A stretch of DNA of 17,341 bases, from positions 536,432 to 553,772 of the forward strand of contig MU646475.1 of the NCBI GenBank assembly GCA_026770585.1, in the 5' to 3' direction. This DNA comes from Baffinella frigidus (taxonomy: Eukaryota > Cryptophyceae > Cryptomonadales > Baffinellaceae). The translations under genes and the position numbers were made by a program. Positions 17,001 through 17,341 of the stretch are shown here, piece by piece (position 1 is the stretch's first letter; the number at the start of each line of letters is the position of its first letter). The notes beneath the pieces were generated by a model, which was given only the letters and a program-made list of their open reading frames with translations, searched no databases and was not told the DNA's origin.

Positions 17001-17312
17001 GCGCCGCAAGACCGTCCAGGTTCTCTTCATAACCTGTCGTTCCCCCGGGGAAAAAGGTTATACTTTCCCCTGAACACACCCCAGACAACCCCCGTTGAAT
17101 TCCAGGGTTCGGTTCCGTTCGATTCCCCCGTTCGATTCCAGGGCCCTAAACCCTAAACCCGAACCCCGAGACATGGCACCTTTGTGCGCACGAAGGTTCA
17201 GAGTTTCGGTTTTGGGGCTTGGGGGTCAGGGGTCAGGGTTTGTTCCTCTCTGACTTTGACCGGTATGGCTCCATCGCGGCGGCCCGCCCGCTGGAGCAGA
17301 CCCGCAAGACTG
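17001..17312 (+). pseudogene. Donor-side copies of exon 19
   Basis: 17001-17019 carries the last six codons (RRKTVQ) plus a gttctc donor. 17243-17312 carries [20 protein letters not shown], then RKTV. Both lack an acceptor. 17020-17240 between them holds unique sequence with gttcgattcc repeats and short telomere-like pieces in both orientations. Confidence 0.8.
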
Positions 17313-17341
17313 TTTTTTTTTTTTTGGGGGGGGGGGGGGGG
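17313..17341 (+). repeat. Terminal T13-G16 run
   Basis: Thirteen T then sixteen G reach the window end, replacing the expected CAG and donor of the exon-19 copy. This may be a real homopolymer or a sequence-end artefact. Confidence 0.7.

Noticed and set aside
16793-17073. Ser/Leu-rich open frames
   Set aside because: They are translations of the CT microsatellite.
1-17341. tRNA or rRNA genes, bacterial operons or CRISPR-associated genes
   Set aside because: I looked for cloverleaf-like and conserved rRNA segments and for long intronless frames and saw none.

Overview
This is eukaryotic nuclear DNA. It is dense in introns, 17 of the 18 modelled introns are GT-AG (one is GC-AG), and most introns are filled with degenerate copies of the plant/algal-type telomere heptamer CCCTAAA. 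That heptamer, the GC-rich codons in exons and the compact exons suggest an alga or related protist. A prasinophyte green alga of the Cymbomonas type would fit, but that is recollection and a weak guess.

All coding signal I can support is on the + strand. Nineteen short exons (34-132 nt, about 1.39 kb in total, 8% of the window) can be read from 404 to 16854. Their splice phases all match, giving about 464 codons with no stop. By eye the product is a PTEN/tensin/auxilin-type protein. Exons 1-2 carry the end of a phosphatase-like domain (a VPSQ motif followed by a Tyr-rich helix). Exons 2-8 give a C2 domain in the expected strand order. Exons 9-12 are a linker I do not recognise. Exons 13-19 start a second phosphatase-like domain ([28 protein letters not shown]) that runs off the right edge. 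This is either one protein with repeated phosphatase-C2 modules or two head-to-tail paralogues. The second domain shows no HC-x5-R catalytic motif.

Layout: 1-1685 exons 1-2 with many exon duplicates; 1686-3217 exons 3-4 in telomere-like DNA; 3218-6345 a long composite of dispersed repeats and inverted-repeat elements around exon 5; 6346-9478 exons 6-8 and their duplicates; 9479-11134 exons 9-12 with TA microsatellites and heptamer-like tracts; 11135-14335 exons 13-15 with hairpin repeats and a second inverted-repeat family; 14336-17341 exons 16-19 in heptamer-variant tracts, a CT microsatellite and a terminal T/G run.

The most unusual property is that most exons are surrounded by partial copies of themselves. 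Upstream copies keep the acceptor and the 5' part of the exon. Downstream copies keep the 3' part and usually the donor. Nearly always only one copy has both splice sites, and those copies are the ones that join in phase.
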